NCBI RefSeq assembly: GCF_000144695.1
Contig: NC_014378.1
Coordinates: forward strand, 1,553,833 to 1,617,832
Source of the DNA: Acetohalobium arabaticum DSM 5501
GTDB lineage: Bacteria > Bacillota > Halanaerobiia > Halobacteroidales > Acetohalobiaceae
DNA: 64,000 nucleotides
Direction of reading: 5' to 3'
The position numbers were made by a program, and so were the translations under genes. Each line of letters begins with the position of its first letter. Position 1 is the first letter of the stretch. This document shows, piece by piece, positions 46,338 to 55,188 of this stretch. The notes under the pieces are model-generated. The model was not told where the DNA came from. It searched no databases and worked only from the letters and a program-made list of their open reading frames with translations.

Positions 46338-47240
46338 TTATGGGGTGAAAATCTTTATCTCTTGAAAATGAACACAGGCTTCTATGGGCAGCAAAGGGCC
46401 CTCTTCTCCATCAATATCAACTCTAAAATCATCTATACTATCATCTAATAATTCTACTTTTATATAATCACTTTTACAGTGGATTATATTCTCATCCTGA
46501 ATATGACTCCCCTGCAAAATCTTGACTAAAAGGGCCGGTAGCTTATTAAAAGATACATTTTTGACAGCTATTAAATCAAGTAAACCATCATCAATTTTAG
46601 CAGCTTTACCTAAATTATTAAATCCTCCAGCACTACTGCCGTTAAAGATTAAAAAAAGCAGAACTTCTTCTTTAATCACAGTTTCACAAGTTGTTATTTC
46701 CAAAGGTACAGCCTCAAAGGTTGATATTTCTGTAAGACCGTTTAAGTAATAAGCCAGCTTTCCAAAAGCATTTTTAAATCTTCTATCTGTCTGATGGGCC
46801 ACATTAGCAAAAAGACCGCCGGCACAGACATTTATAAAAAATTTCTCTCTATCTCCCTTAATTTCACCTAAGTCTACCGCTTTAATATTGTCTTTAGCTA
46901 TCACATCAAGGGCTCCATCTAAATTATAAGGGATAGTTAAATGAACAGCAAGATCATTTGAAGTTCCAGCCGGTATTATTCCTAAAGGCATATCTAGATT
47001 ATACCGTTTCATTAAATTTATCACTTTATTGATTGTACCATCTCCGCCTGCTGTAATAACACCATCATAATTCAACTTTTCAATATCAAAAAAGGCTTTT
47101 GTAAGCTCCTGATTTTTTTCGGTTCTATATAGGCTAACTAGATAACCTAATGACTGTAATCGCTGGATACAGTAATCAAGAGATTCAGTAAAGTCTTCAT
47201 TTCCTGAAACTGGATTATAAATTAACTTTAGTAATTTCAA
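46338..47240 (-). CDS. Diacylglycerol/lipid kinase family protein
   Basis: The 300-residue protein has the DAGK catalytic fold: LIYNPVSGNEDF, GGDGTINKVINLM, PLGIIPAGTSNDLAVHL and a late KIDDGLLDLIAVKNVSF. Members such as DgkB, YegS and BmrU phosphorylate diacylglycerol or related lipids. Single gene of the minus-strand series. Confidence 0.88.
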   Translation of the reverse strand: MKLLKLIYNPVSGNEDFTESLDYCIQRLQSLGYLVSLYRTEKNQELTKAFFDIEKLNYDGVITAGGDGTINKVINLMKRYNLDMPLGIIPAGTSNDLAVHLTIPYNLDGALDVIAKDNIKAVDLGEIKGDREKFFINVCAGGLFANVAHQTDRRFKNAFGKLAYYLNGLTEISTFEAVPLEITTCETVIKEEVLLFLIFNGSSAGGFNNLGKAAKIDDGLLDLIAVKNVSFNKLPALLVKILQGSHIQDENIIHCKSDYIKVELLDDSIDDFRVDIDGEEGPLLPIEACVHFQEIKIFTP

Positions 47241-47280
47241 CTTATAAATTCACCCTCACTTTTTTACCTTTATATCAATC

Positions 47281-48099
47281 TTAATTTAATTTCTCCAGCT
47301 TATATCTAGCCACTTTCGGAGTAGATAGAAACTCCCAACTGCCTTTTACACCAGCTTTTAATGCTCCCAACTCAAAATGCAGCATAGCTATTCCGCAGTC
47401 TAATTCCTTAGGTATATCATACTTATCTTTAGTATTATCTAAAGACAGAAGCACACTATCTTTATCATAATTAAACCGCCAGGGCTGACGGTTAACAGCC
47501 GACGGGGCAACTCTAGCTGCTTTAAGCCCCTGCTTCACCCAGCCTGGCCAGTTATCTTCATTATAGCCAGCAGCAATTTCTGATAGTGATTTTCTCTGAT
47601 GAGACTTAGCCATCCACCCCATCACCTTTTCCTCAAATGATTTGCTCTCTTTAGTATAACCCAGCGGCGTTACTGCAAACACCTTCTCCTTCTCTGCTAA
47701 ATCAATCTGTTTAGCAGCTACTTCTGGTTTAAAGAAACCACCAATCCAACAAGTAGATAATCCAAGTAAGGTAGCCTCCAAGACTAATCCTTCACCTAAA
47801 TAGCCTACCTTGGCCTCTACATTGGGAGTAGTAGTATCACCTATAAAAACAATATAACTTGAAGTCCCTTTCACACTCCCGTAAGAACCAATTACTCCAG
47901 AAAAAACTTCATCAGCCGAATCTTTCACTAACTTACCTCTTACTCCTGAAAAAGGACGAAACCCAACACAGCATCTTTCCATTCTAGTTATTTTTTCCTC
48001 TTCAATCGGCCTATCAATAAAGCGGCGCCTAGATTTCCTTACCTTTACTGCTTCTAACCATTCATCTACTGGTAACTTCATAGCTATCAATCCTATCAT
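47281..48099 (-). CDS. Nitroreductase-family flavoprotein
   Basis: The 272-residue protein has two nitroreductase-like halves: VRKSRRRFIDRPIEEEKI at the start, LGLSTCWIGGFFKPEVA, then APSAVNRQPWRFNYDKDSV near the end. This layout belongs to the TM1586-like nitroreductase group that binds FMN. Its substrate is unknown. It precedes the lipid kinase gene by 40 bases. Confidence 0.82.
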   Translation of the reverse strand: MIGLIAMKLPVDEWLEAVKVRKSRRRFIDRPIEEEKITRMERCCVGFRPFSGVRGKLVKDSADEVFSGVIGSYGSVKGTSSYIVFIGDTTTPNVEAKVGYLGEGLVLEATLLGLSTCWIGGFFKPEVAAKQIDLAEKEKVFAVTPLGYTKESKSFEEKVMGWMAKSHQRKSLSEIAAGYNEDNWPGWVKQGLKAARVAPSAVNRQPWRFNYDKDSVLLSLDNTKDKYDIPKELDCGIAMLHFELGALKAGVKGSWEFLSTPKVARYKLEKLN

Positions 48100-48118
48100 T
48101 TAGAATTTATATTAAGAA

Positions 48119-49582
48119 TTAAGTTCCTATCTCTACTACTTCTACATCAATCCCCTGATTCTCAAACTCAGGTAGAATATCCTGTTTCTTCCCTACAATC
48201 ACTGTCAAAAATCTATTAGGATAGGTATATTCTGCAAAGACCTTCTGAGCTGTGGCAGCATCCAAATTATTATACTCCTGAATATATTCATTCATATAAT
48301 TCGGCTTTCTATCTCTGATCTCAGCATTATAGATTACTTTATTCAAAATGCTTAACTTTGAATTATAGACCTTGGGAAACAAAGCGTTATATCGATTTAT
48401 AATCTTAAATAATTCATCTTCACTTATTTTATTCTTCCCTCTTTTAATAGACAGCATTTCTTTTTTAATTGCTGCTATAGTTTCATCACTCTTAGCCGGC
48501 TTGACTTCCGTAGTAATATAATAATCACCGCCTAACTCATAATAATTATCCCGGGAATAAACGCTGTAGACATACCCCTTCTCACTGCGCAGATTCTCCA
48601 TCAGCCTGCTGCCGAAGCGGCCGCTGCCGTAAACACGGTTAGCCATCTCAAAAGGAATTTTATCTTCAAAACTATTACTGAAGAAGTTATATCCCATCTT
48701 AATTGTAGCCTGTGTTGCATCAGGTTTATTGATTAAAATCACCTTATTATGATCATCTTTATTCTCCTTAATTTCCGGCTGCCTAATTCTAGTTTCTCTT
48801 TTCGACCAATCACTAAACTGTTCTCTTACTAGCTTCTCCATTTGACTTAGATCAATATCACCAATAATCCCCAATACAATATTATTAGGAGCTACATTCC
48901 GACGGTGAAATTTCTGTAGACTGGATGGAGTTATATTATCTAAAGCCTTCATCTTCAAATTCAGATCACTACTAAAAGAATAAGGATGATCTTCATATAG
49001 ATTCCGATAAAAGTACATATCCAGTAATGAATCTTCTTCTGTTTTAGCTTGGGCTAAACTTCGTTTTTTCTCCTGCTTAATTCGTTTAAAGTACTCAGCA
49101 TCAAACTTAGGATACCGTAATATATCAGCAGTTAAAGATATAAGTGCTTCTTTATCTGTGCTCAAGGCATTACCGGAAAACTTAAAGTAATCCTTATTAA
49201 CACCAAAATTAAAACCAATACCATGTAATTCCTTATAACGTAAAAAATCCTGTTCAGATAACTCTTTAGTTCCAGTATTCATCATTTCAAACATAAAACC
49301 AGAAATTCCAGCTATATCTTTCTTCTCCTGCCGCCTCCCTCCTTTAATATAACCGGTCAGCTCAACAATCGGCAGTTCATCATTCTTAACTAAATAAATA
49401 ATCATTCCATTCTCCAGCTCTACTCTTTTATAATCAGGAATATCTATTTTGGGAATCTTATTTTTATTCTTAGCTAACTCCTTAAATAACTCCTGGTCAA
49501 AATCAACTCCAGCATAAGAAGTCTGTACTGCCACCAGCGATATAATTACAACTAACATTAAAACCAGAGTAATCTTTTTCAT
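48119..49582 (-). CDS. M16-family peptidase, inactive partner subunit
   Basis: The 487-residue protein has a signal peptide (ending TSYAG) and both M16 halves, but the zinc motif place reads GISGFMFEMMNTGT instead of HxxEH. The C-terminal Arg/Tyr pair that holds substrate is kept (SRLMENLRSEKGYVYSVYS). In two-subunit M16 proteases one chain has the zinc motif and the other this pair, so it probably pairs with the gene 24 bases upstream. Confidence 0.88.
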   Translation of the reverse strand: MKKITLVLMLVVIISLVAVQTSYAGVDFDQELFKELAKNKNKIPKIDIPDYKRVELENGMIIYLVKNDELPIVELTGYIKGGRRQEKKDIAGISGFMFEMMNTGTKELSEQDFLRYKELHGIGFNFGVNKDYFKFSGNALSTDKEALISLTADILRYPKFDAEYFKRIKQEKKRSLAQAKTEEDSLLDMYFYRNLYEDHPYSFSSDLNLKMKALDNITPSSLQKFHRRNVAPNNIVLGIIGDIDLSQMEKLVREQFSDWSKRETRIRQPEIKENKDDHNKVILINKPDATQATIKMGYNFFSNSFEDKIPFEMANRVYGSGRFGSRLMENLRSEKGYVYSVYSRDNYYELGGDYYITTEVKPAKSDETIAAIKKEMLSIKRGKNKISEDELFKIINRYNALFPKVYNSKLSILNKVIYNAEIRDRKPNYMNEYIQEYNNLDAATAQKVFAEYTYPNRFLTVIVGKKQDILPEFENQGIDVEVVEIGT

Positions 49583-49606
49583 CGCACATCACCACTCTCC
49601 TCTCAA

Positions 49607-50965
49607 TTAATCCTCTTTATCTTTTTGAGGCATGACATATCCGACTGTTCGATTATCCTCTGTAAAGTACTTCTCGGCCACTCGAATTATGTCTTCCTTA
49701 GTTAGATTCTTCCACCGCTTAATTTCTGTTTGATAAAACTCAGGCTTGCCGTAACGAATAACATTCTGGGCTACTGTTCGAGCAGTAGAAGAAATATTCT
49801 TCTGTTTAAATATTCTCTCTTTCAATACTGCCTTTTTTACTATTCTTAATTCTTCATCAGTAATACCTTCCTCGATTAATCTATGTAATTCCTGATCAAT
49901 CCCCTCCTTGACCCGGTCCATCATCTCCTCCGACATAGGCATAACATAAACCAAAACATGTCCCGGCCGGCGAATAGCAAGCGGAAAACCGCCCGCTTGA
50001 ATAATTATACGCTGTTTCTGTTTTAACTCTGTCTTTACCCGGGAAGTTGCATTATTAATCCAGATATTAAGCAGCGCTTCAATTGGAACAATATCAGGAT
50101 GGTTGCCTTCAGGAATCTTATACATCATACCTACCATCGGCAATTCAGTCATTTTTTCTAATTTAATAAACTTCTCCTCAGTCTGCTTAGGCTCCTTCAT
50201 CTTTAAACGCTCAATCTGTTGGGGGTGATAATCTCCATAATACTCTTTAGCTAACCTATAGACTTCTTGGGCATTAACATCACCGGAAACTACCATTACA
50301 GCATTATTCGGAGCATAATATTTTGTATAGTAATTCTGCATATCCTCGGCAGTTATATTACTAAGACTCTCCATCTGCCCAATAATCTGATGCTGAAGGG
50401 GAGATTTCGTAAAGGCTTTAGCCTGTATCTCCTCTAAAGCTGAACTATAGACATTATTTTCTAGCCTCATACGCCGCTCTTGCTTAACAACCTTACGTTC
50501 CCGCTTAAATTCCTTCGGATTAATTCTTAGATTCCTCATTCGATCTGCTTCAATAGCCATAGCCAGCTCCAGTTTAGCCGATGGAATTTCTTCATAATAC
50601 ATTGTATAATCATAATAAGTTCCAGCATTATTTGTACCGCCAACTGACTTTATTAATTGATGAATCTGATCCTTCTTTAATGTATCAGTCCCTAAAAACA
50701 TCACATGTTCCAATAGATGTGATATTCCAGCTACTTCTTCCGATTCATCAATAGAACCAACTTTATACCAGAGAGAAAAATTAGCTAATGGAACCTGATG
50801 ATCCTCAAAAACATAGATCTGCAGACCATTCTCCAGCTTAAAATGAGAATAATCAACCTCTGGTATAAATAATTTCTGATTACTATTACTTTCTGCCAAA
50901 GCTGTACTAACAAAACAGCTAATTATCAATAAAGAAATTAATAAAAGCCTTACTATTCTCTTCAT
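49607..50965 (-). CDS. M16-family zinc peptidase, catalytic subunit
   Basis: The 452-residue protein has a signal peptide (ending STALA) and the inverted zinc motif HLLEH (AGISHLLEHVMFLGT) with the downstream Glu in IPSAKLELAMAIEADRMRNL. It would act outside the inner membrane on peptides. With the downstream zinc-less protein it forms a likely two-chain protease. Confidence 0.92.
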   Translation of the reverse strand: MKRIVRLLLISLLIISCFVSTALAESNSNQKLFIPEVDYSHFKLENGLQIYVFEDHQVPLANFSLWYKVGSIDESEEVAGISHLLEHVMFLGTDTLKKDQIHQLIKSVGGTNNAGTYYDYTMYYEEIPSAKLELAMAIEADRMRNLRINPKEFKRERKVVKQERRMRLENNVYSSALEEIQAKAFTKSPLQHQIIGQMESLSNITAEDMQNYYTKYYAPNNAVMVVSGDVNAQEVYRLAKEYYGDYHPQQIERLKMKEPKQTEEKFIKLEKMTELPMVGMMYKIPEGNHPDIVPIEALLNIWINNATSRVKTELKQKQRIIIQAGGFPLAIRRPGHVLVYVMPMSEEMMDRVKEGIDQELHRLIEEGITDEELRIVKKAVLKERIFKQKNISSTARTVAQNVIRYGKPEFYQTEIKRWKNLTKEDIIRVAEKYFTEDNRTVGYVMPQKDKED

Positions 50966-50993
50966 TCTCCAAATTCACTTCCTTTCTTTTACC

Positions 50994-51618
50994 TTAAAAT
51001 AATTCTTTTACTTTCTTTTCTGCTTTTTCCTTAGTTCGTTCTTTGATTCTAGATTTATCCCACTTAAGTGTAGGAGCTGAAATATCTCCTATTAAATCAA
51101 AATCCAACTGCACCTGATCATTCTCAGTAACATAAAATAACTCCTTATGAGGCAAGTTTATTTCTCTTGATCGATCTTTAGATAATAAATAACTTAATTC
51201 ATAATCTAAACTTATAATTTGCTTCTCCAGACTCATTCTTCGCTAACTGAATAATAGGCTTAACTAATTTAACCTCTTCGATCTTTATCTCTCTCTGTAG
51301 CAGAGGTAATAAAGCTATATCTACAGTAAATTCATCGACTTGAGCTAAATACTTTTCATTAAATCCTTGATCATTGGCAATCTTTACTTCATCAACCCGA
51401 ATTCCAACTCCTCGCCAGAACTTAAGATTAATATCTTTCACTTCAATATTACGATTCAAAGCCGCTTCTAATTTCGGTATAACTAACTTTTTTAATCTAT
51501 TACTATCGAAATAACTCTTTAAGTATGTAAGTCCACCACCTACTACTAAGACCCCAATTAATATTAAGATAATAAAAACCTGTTTAAAACTGAATTTTCT
51601 CTTTTTTTCTGGCTGCAT
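50994..51618 (-). pseudogene. AsmA-like protein gene, ends only
   Basis: The 51618-51199 part gives an N-terminal membrane helix (VFIILILIGVLVVGGGLTYL) and the AsmA start domain (KLEAALNRNIEVKDINLKFW, then KLVKPIIQLAKNESGEANYK). The 51236-50994 part in another frame gives an AsmA-type C-terminus (LDFDLIGDISAPTLKWDKSR). Family proteins usually have 500 or more residues; here the centre is lost and the frames do not join. The two parts overlap by 38 bases in different frames. Confidence 0.7.
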
Positions 51619-51663
51619 AATACTCCTCCTATTCTTCTGCTAATTCATTATATCATATATTGC

Positions 51664-51755
51664 TAAAAAATTACATCACAAAGCCAACTTTCATAATAAT
51701 AAAAGCGACATATCCCTGTAGGGACATGCCGCTTTTATTACTCTATCCGACAGTA
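51664..51755. repeat. Direct repeat L: diverged MoaD gene tail plus terminator
   Basis: About 92 bases match 58046-58140, same orientation, with roughly four of five bases equal. It includes a minus-strand terminator (AAAAGCG... with ...CGCTTTT, about 51701-51737) and, to its right, the remnant of a MoaD-type gene end (GTTACTGTCGGATAG against GTTGCTGGCGGATAG of the intact gene). It marks the left border of the SPOCS cassette. Confidence 0.75.
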
Positions 51756-51928
51756 ACATGGGGTGAGGAAGACTATTTCAAAAAATCTAGATGAGATTAT
51801 CAACTCTAAGATGGAACGGGAGTTCAATTTAATTCAAAATATTATACAGATTTACTTTTATGTAAAACTTTTTAAAAGGTTTATAAAATATTTCGCAGTA
51901 AAATTGTAGTTATTTATAATAAATATTT
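51756..51928. other. Non-coding stretch left of the SPOCS cassette
   Basis: AT-rich sequence. Its first 20 bases still look like decayed MoaD coding sequence with a small insertion. Nothing else is recognised. Confidence 0.4.
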
Positions 51929-51963
51929 TGTGTCGGTTGTTATAAACTACCACAACCGACACA
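51929..51963 (-). terminator. Intrinsic terminator of the leftward SPOCS gene
   Basis: A 12-pair stem (TGTGTCGGTTGT with ACAACCGACACA) followed on the minus strand by AAAATATTTATT. The tract is only moderately T-rich. Confidence 0.75.
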
Positions 51964-51986
51964 TTTGTTTTATATACATTCTTTAA

Positions 51987-52457
51987 TTAATCCATACATT
52001 TTGGAATTGCACAAACAAAAATAACTACACATTCATTAATTTTTCTGGGATTCACAATTGTAGTTGAAACATCTTCAATAAAAACCTTAATCTTTTTTAC
52101 TTTAAAGGAATCAGGTAATTTCAAAAATTGACAGAAAGAAGTTTGGAAGTGAGCTGCATGGACAGATTGTTCTGGATTGTCTGCTACATATAAAATTTTC
52201 TTATTAATTTTACCTTGGAAAATTACTTTTAATCCTTCTATTGTATTTATAGTTTTAAATTTAAATACATCTGCATTTATTAAAATTTTGGCTAATTGTT
52301 CAATATCTGGTTTTTCCTCAGGAACTTTCAATTTTAACTCTTTAACAAATTCTTTTTTTGGTAACTTGCAGTATTTTTTAATATCCTCTGGTTCATATAA
52401 ACCCTGTAATTCCACTAAATCATCGTTAAAATCAAATTCATTTTTTATGAAAATCAC
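51987..52457 (-). CDS. SPOCS (DUF3794) protein, type B, divergent
   Basis: The 156-residue protein is one SPOCS domain: LKVPEEKPDIEQLAKI, then ILYVADNPEQSVHAAHFQTS and a final VVIFVCAIPKCMD. SPOCS domains occur in SipL and in spore coat proteins of clostridia, where they bind coat partners. It belongs with the short type (VHAAHF). It is transcribed away from the six other SPOCS genes and has a sigma-K-like promoter. Confidence 0.82.
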   Translation of the reverse strand: MIFIKNEFDFNDDLVELQGLYEPEDIKKYCKLPKKEFVKELKLKVPEEKPDIEQLAKILINADVFKFKTINTIEGLKVIFQGKINKKILYVADNPEQSVHAAHFQTSFCQFLKLPDSFKVKKIKVFIEDVSTTIVNPRKINECVVIFVCAIPKCMD

Positions 52458-52491
52458 CTCCCCGCCTTTATAAGTAATCTATTTCATGGTA

Positions 52492-52519
52492 TATATTATG
52501 TTAATTTACTTAAAGATGT
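52492..52519 (-). promoter_or_regulatory. Candidate sigma-K promoter, leftward
   Basis: Minus strand: AC (52518-52519), 17 bases, CATAATATA (52492-52500), an exact match to AC-N16/17-CATAnnnTA. It lies about 35 bases before the leftward SPOCS gene. Confidence 0.6.
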
Positions 52520-52608
52520 TATATGGGATCATCTAAATTTGATAATTTCTTTTTTAAAACCATATTTAATAGTAGATTTATTATATAATATTAATTTTCT
52601 GAAAAATG

Positions 52609-52640
52609 CAAAAAAAGAGACAGAATATTTCTTCTGTCTC
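52609..52640 (-). terminator. Hairpin with T tract between the divergent promoters
   Basis: Stem GAGACAGAA with TTCTGTCTC (52617-52640), followed on the minus strand by seven Ts. It lies upstream of both divergent genes, so it would stop antisense or outside transcription. Confidence 0.6.
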
Positions 52641-52746
52641 AGAAAAAGTATTTAAAACAAACTCCTCTTTTATATTATTAGTTGACTTCTAAGATTGTTA
52701 CAAATAGTTTAGATATTATATAATATCTAAATTTTTTCAAATTGTA

Positions 52747-52774
52747 ACATTCTTCCTAAGCCATCCATATTATA
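52747..52774 (+). promoter_or_regulatory. Candidate sigma-K promoter, rightward SPOCS operon
   Basis: AC (52747-52748), 17 bases, CATATTATA (52766-52774), again AC-N17-CATAnnnTA. The ribosome site AAGGAGG of the first SPOCS gene follows at about 52790. Confidence 0.6.
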
Positions 52775-52803
52775 AAACAAATATAAATTAAGGAGGTTAA
52801 AAA

Positions 52804-53289
52804 ATGGGTGCAATACAGAATCCCGACGTTGTTCAACTTTGTCCCGCTTTTCCTGACAGAGAAGCTTTATATTTCAAGGAAATATTCGTATCCGATACTT
52901 TTAAGATTCCGGAAGAAAAACCAGACAAAGAACAGATTGTGAATGTTAATACCAGTGTAGACTTAGTAGATGTCCAGACAATAGAAGTCGAACTCCCCGA
53001 TGGGGAAACCGGTGAAAAGGTTTTTACAGCCGGTAACATCTACCTTGATGTCCAATATTCCTCAACCAGGGAAACACAAACAGTTCACTTTGTTCGTTAC
53101 CAACTACCATTTCAGACTTATATTGTTACAGACTGCGGAGACCTAATTACTGAAGGAGAACTGCCTGATGATTATGTCGTCCACGTCTGTATTGAAAAGA
53201 TGCTGGAAGAACAAATTGATGAAAGAACTATTAACTTTGAACTATTACTGCTGGTATGGGTTGAAGATGCAACCCCCCCTGTCCAGTAA
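52804..53289 (+). CDS. SPOCS (DUF3794) protein, type A
   Basis: The 161-residue protein is a single SPOCS domain: FKIPEEKPDKEQIVNVNTSV, KVFTAGNIYLDVQYSSTRETQTVHFVRYQLPF split over the core, and the end EQIDERTINFELLLLVW. It has no signal peptide, as usual for coat proteins assembled from the mother cell. It leads six rightward genes with strong AGGAGG sites. Confidence 0.83.
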   Translation: MGAIQNPDVVQLCPAFPDREALYFKEIFVSDTFKIPEEKPDKEQIVNVNTSVDLVDVQTIEVELPDGETGEKVFTAGNIYLDVQYSSTRETQTVHFVRYQLPFQTYIVTDCGDLITEGELPDDYVVHVCIEKMLEEQIDERTINFELLLLVWVEDATPPVQ

Positions 53290-53316
53290 AAATATTAATT
53301 GAAAGGAGGATAAAAA

Positions 53317-54141
53317 GTGAATAAATTAACCGAAAAAAGCCTGGCACAAGAACAGTGTCCAGAAGAAGATGTGCTTATTAATAGCTTTACTGAAGTAATT
53401 GTCTGTGAAGAATTAGAAATACCACCACAAAAACCACCTAAGGAACACATTGCTGATACCAGTGTAACCCCAATTGTTGATGATATTGAAGTGATTGAAG
53501 TTGATCTGGGAGACCAGGAAGAACCAAGGAAAAAGGTTGTAGCATCAGGTAATCTAAATATTGGTATAGAATATTCTGCCCTTGAAGATGAACAGCAAAT
53601 ACACTTTGCACACTTTGGTGTTCCATTTCAGGGGATAATAGGATTAAGACCCTGTATATCAGATCCTCAAGTAGATGGATTTAATAGAGGATTGTTACCA
53701 GCCTGTTTTGACCTGGATGATTTTAATCTTAATGCATGTGTTGAGCACAAACAGTTCCACCAGATAACTGAAAGAAAAATTAAAGTTGTAATAGTTGTTC
53801 TCCTGTGGCTTGAACCAAAATTTGAATTGAACTTCACTCAACCGGCAGAAGATGGAACCGAAATTTCTAATGATGCAGATTTCACCCTTGAAGCAGAAGT
53901 AGTTGATGGGATACCCCTCAGTGAAGGTCAGTTTGAATGGGCACCGGTAACCGATCCCGATGATACAACTACAATTTGTACGGATGCTGATCCTGATGGT
54001 ACTATTTCCTGTGATTGGTTAGTAGGTGATTTACCTGCCGCTGATACCGAAGTAATAATAACAGCGACAGCAATACCAGAATGTTATTCCTATTTAGAAA
54101 TTCAGGATACAGTAACAGCTACAATTGTCGCAGCACCATAA
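53317..54141 (+). CDS. SPOCS (DUF3794) protein, type A, with Ig-like C-terminal domain
   Basis: Residues about 15-165 are a SPOCS domain (LEIPPQKPPKEHIADTSVTP, HFAHFGVPFQGIIGL, ITERKIKVVIVVLLW). The last 100 residues are an Ig/cadherin-like beta domain (LNFTQPAEDGTEISNDADFT, then VIITATAIPECYSYLEIQDT). The added domain could stand out from a surface. It follows the first gene by 27 bases. Confidence 0.8.
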   Translation: MNKLTEKSLAQEQCPEEDVLINSFTEVIVCEELEIPPQKPPKEHIADTSVTPIVDDIEVIEVDLGDQEEPRKKVVASGNLNIGIEYSALEDEQQIHFAHFGVPFQGIIGLRPCISDPQVDGFNRGLLPACFDLDDFNLNACVEHKQFHQITERKIKVVIVVLLWLEPKFELNFTQPAEDGTEISNDADFTLEAEVVDGIPLSEGQFEWAPVTDPDDTTTICTDADPDGTISCDWLVGDLPAADTEVIITATAIPECYSYLEIQDTVTATIVAAP

Positions 54142-54205
54142 CTTTGAAAAGTAATTTAGGAATTTAATCAACAGGAAAAAATTAATTAAAAGGAGGGAAA
54201 GATAT

Positions 54206-54625
54206 ATGCTGACTTTTACCGGTATTTTTGATCAGGTTCCCATAGATAGTAAGCTTGTGATTCCACCCCAGAAACCTGAAATGGAATATATTCTGGATAC
54301 TAAAGTGAATGTAATAATTAATAAGGATGAGGTTATAGATACCCCCCTGCTGGTTCCTGAAGCAGAAGATGAAGTTCAACTTCGAAAAGTTGTTGTTAGT
54401 GGTATAGTTGAAATTAAAATAGTTTATTCGGCTCTTGTTCCAGACCAGAAGGTTCATGCTGCTCATTTCAATGTACCATTCTGTGAATTAATTGAATGGC
54501 CGGATGGACCACCGCAGGGAACCCCGATTGAAGTAGATCCTGTAATTGAAAAAGAAGTATTTATGAAGGAAGATGAACGCAGGATTTTTAAATCATTACT
54601 AATTCGACTTGATATCTATAGGTAA
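54206..54625 (+). CDS. SPOCS (DUF3794) protein, type B
   Basis: The 139-residue protein is a short SPOCS domain: MLTFTGIFDQVPIDSKLVIP, PPQKPEMEYILDTK, VVVSGIVEIKIVYSA and QKVHAAHFNVPFCELIEWPD. The start after AAAGGAGGGAAAGATAT is clear. It shares the MLTF start and WPxGP segment with the gene at 55189. Confidence 0.82.
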   Translation: MLTFTGIFDQVPIDSKLVIPPQKPEMEYILDTKVNVIINKDEVIDTPLLVPEAEDEVQLRKVVVSGIVEIKIVYSALVPDQKVHAAHFNVPFCELIEWPDGPPQGTPIEVDPVIEKEVFMKEDERRIFKSLLIRLDIYR

Positions 54626-54640
54626 AAAATAATTGTATTT

Positions 54641-54683
54641 TATATTCTTCAGGCCCTCCATGATGGAGGGCCTGAAGAATATA
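54641..54683 (+). repeat. Perfect 20-pair hairpin between SPOCS genes
   Basis: Both arms (54641-54660 and 54664-54683) pair without mismatch around a three-base loop (TGA). No T tract follows on the plus strand, and the next ribosome site comes seven bases later. It probably marks RNA processing, stability or partial termination between the two halves of the operon. Confidence 0.85.
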
Positions 54684-54704
54684 TGAAAAAGGAGGTTGAA
54701 TGGT

Positions 54705-55175
54705 TTGCCAAAAAAGTGTTTTGGAGATAATGTGGGGGATGAAATGTGTCCTGGAGAAGGAGACGTAATAAGTTTTCATATTCAGACTACTTTAAGCGGT
54801 TTACTTGATATACCCCTTCAAAAACCACCAAAGGAAGAAATTTTTGATAGCACCCATGAAATAGATATAACCAAACTCAAATCAATAACTGTGGCCAGAC
54901 CACAGGGAAAAAAGGTGCTGGTAACCGGTACCTTTATGGCCGGAATTGAATATTTAGCTAAAACCGAAGAACAGACGGTACACTTTTTTCATTCCGATAT
55001 CCCATTTCAGGTTCTTATAAAAGATAATGATGGTACAATGCTAGACTTAGATTTTGATTTAAATGAATATATTGCCCATGTATGTGTGGAACACGAAGAA
55101 TATCAGCAGGTAGATGAAAGAACTATTGCCTATGAAGTAGTTTTATTAATCTGGCTGCAGAGAAAAGATAACTAA
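54705..55175 (+). CDS. SPOCS (DUF3794) protein, type A
   Basis: The SPOCS domain shows LDIPLQKPPKEEIFDSTHEI, KVLVTGTFMAGIEYLAKTEE, QTVHFFHSDIPFQVLI and the end EHEEYQQVDERTIAYEVVLL. I prefer TTG at 54705 (nine bases from GGAGG); the TTG at 54696 lies against that site. The N-terminus has CFGDNVGDEMCPGEG, cysteines that could form bonds, as in the gene at 53317 (QEQCPEED). Confidence 0.8.
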   Translation: MPKKCFGDNVGDEMCPGEGDVISFHIQTTLSGLLDIPLQKPPKEEIFDSTHEIDITKLKSITVARPQGKKVLVTGTFMAGIEYLAKTEEQTVHFFHSDIPFQVLIKDNDGTMLDLDFDLNEYIAHVCVEHEEYQQVDERTIAYEVVLLIWLQRKDN

Positions 55176-55188
55176 AAAGGAGGGAGTT

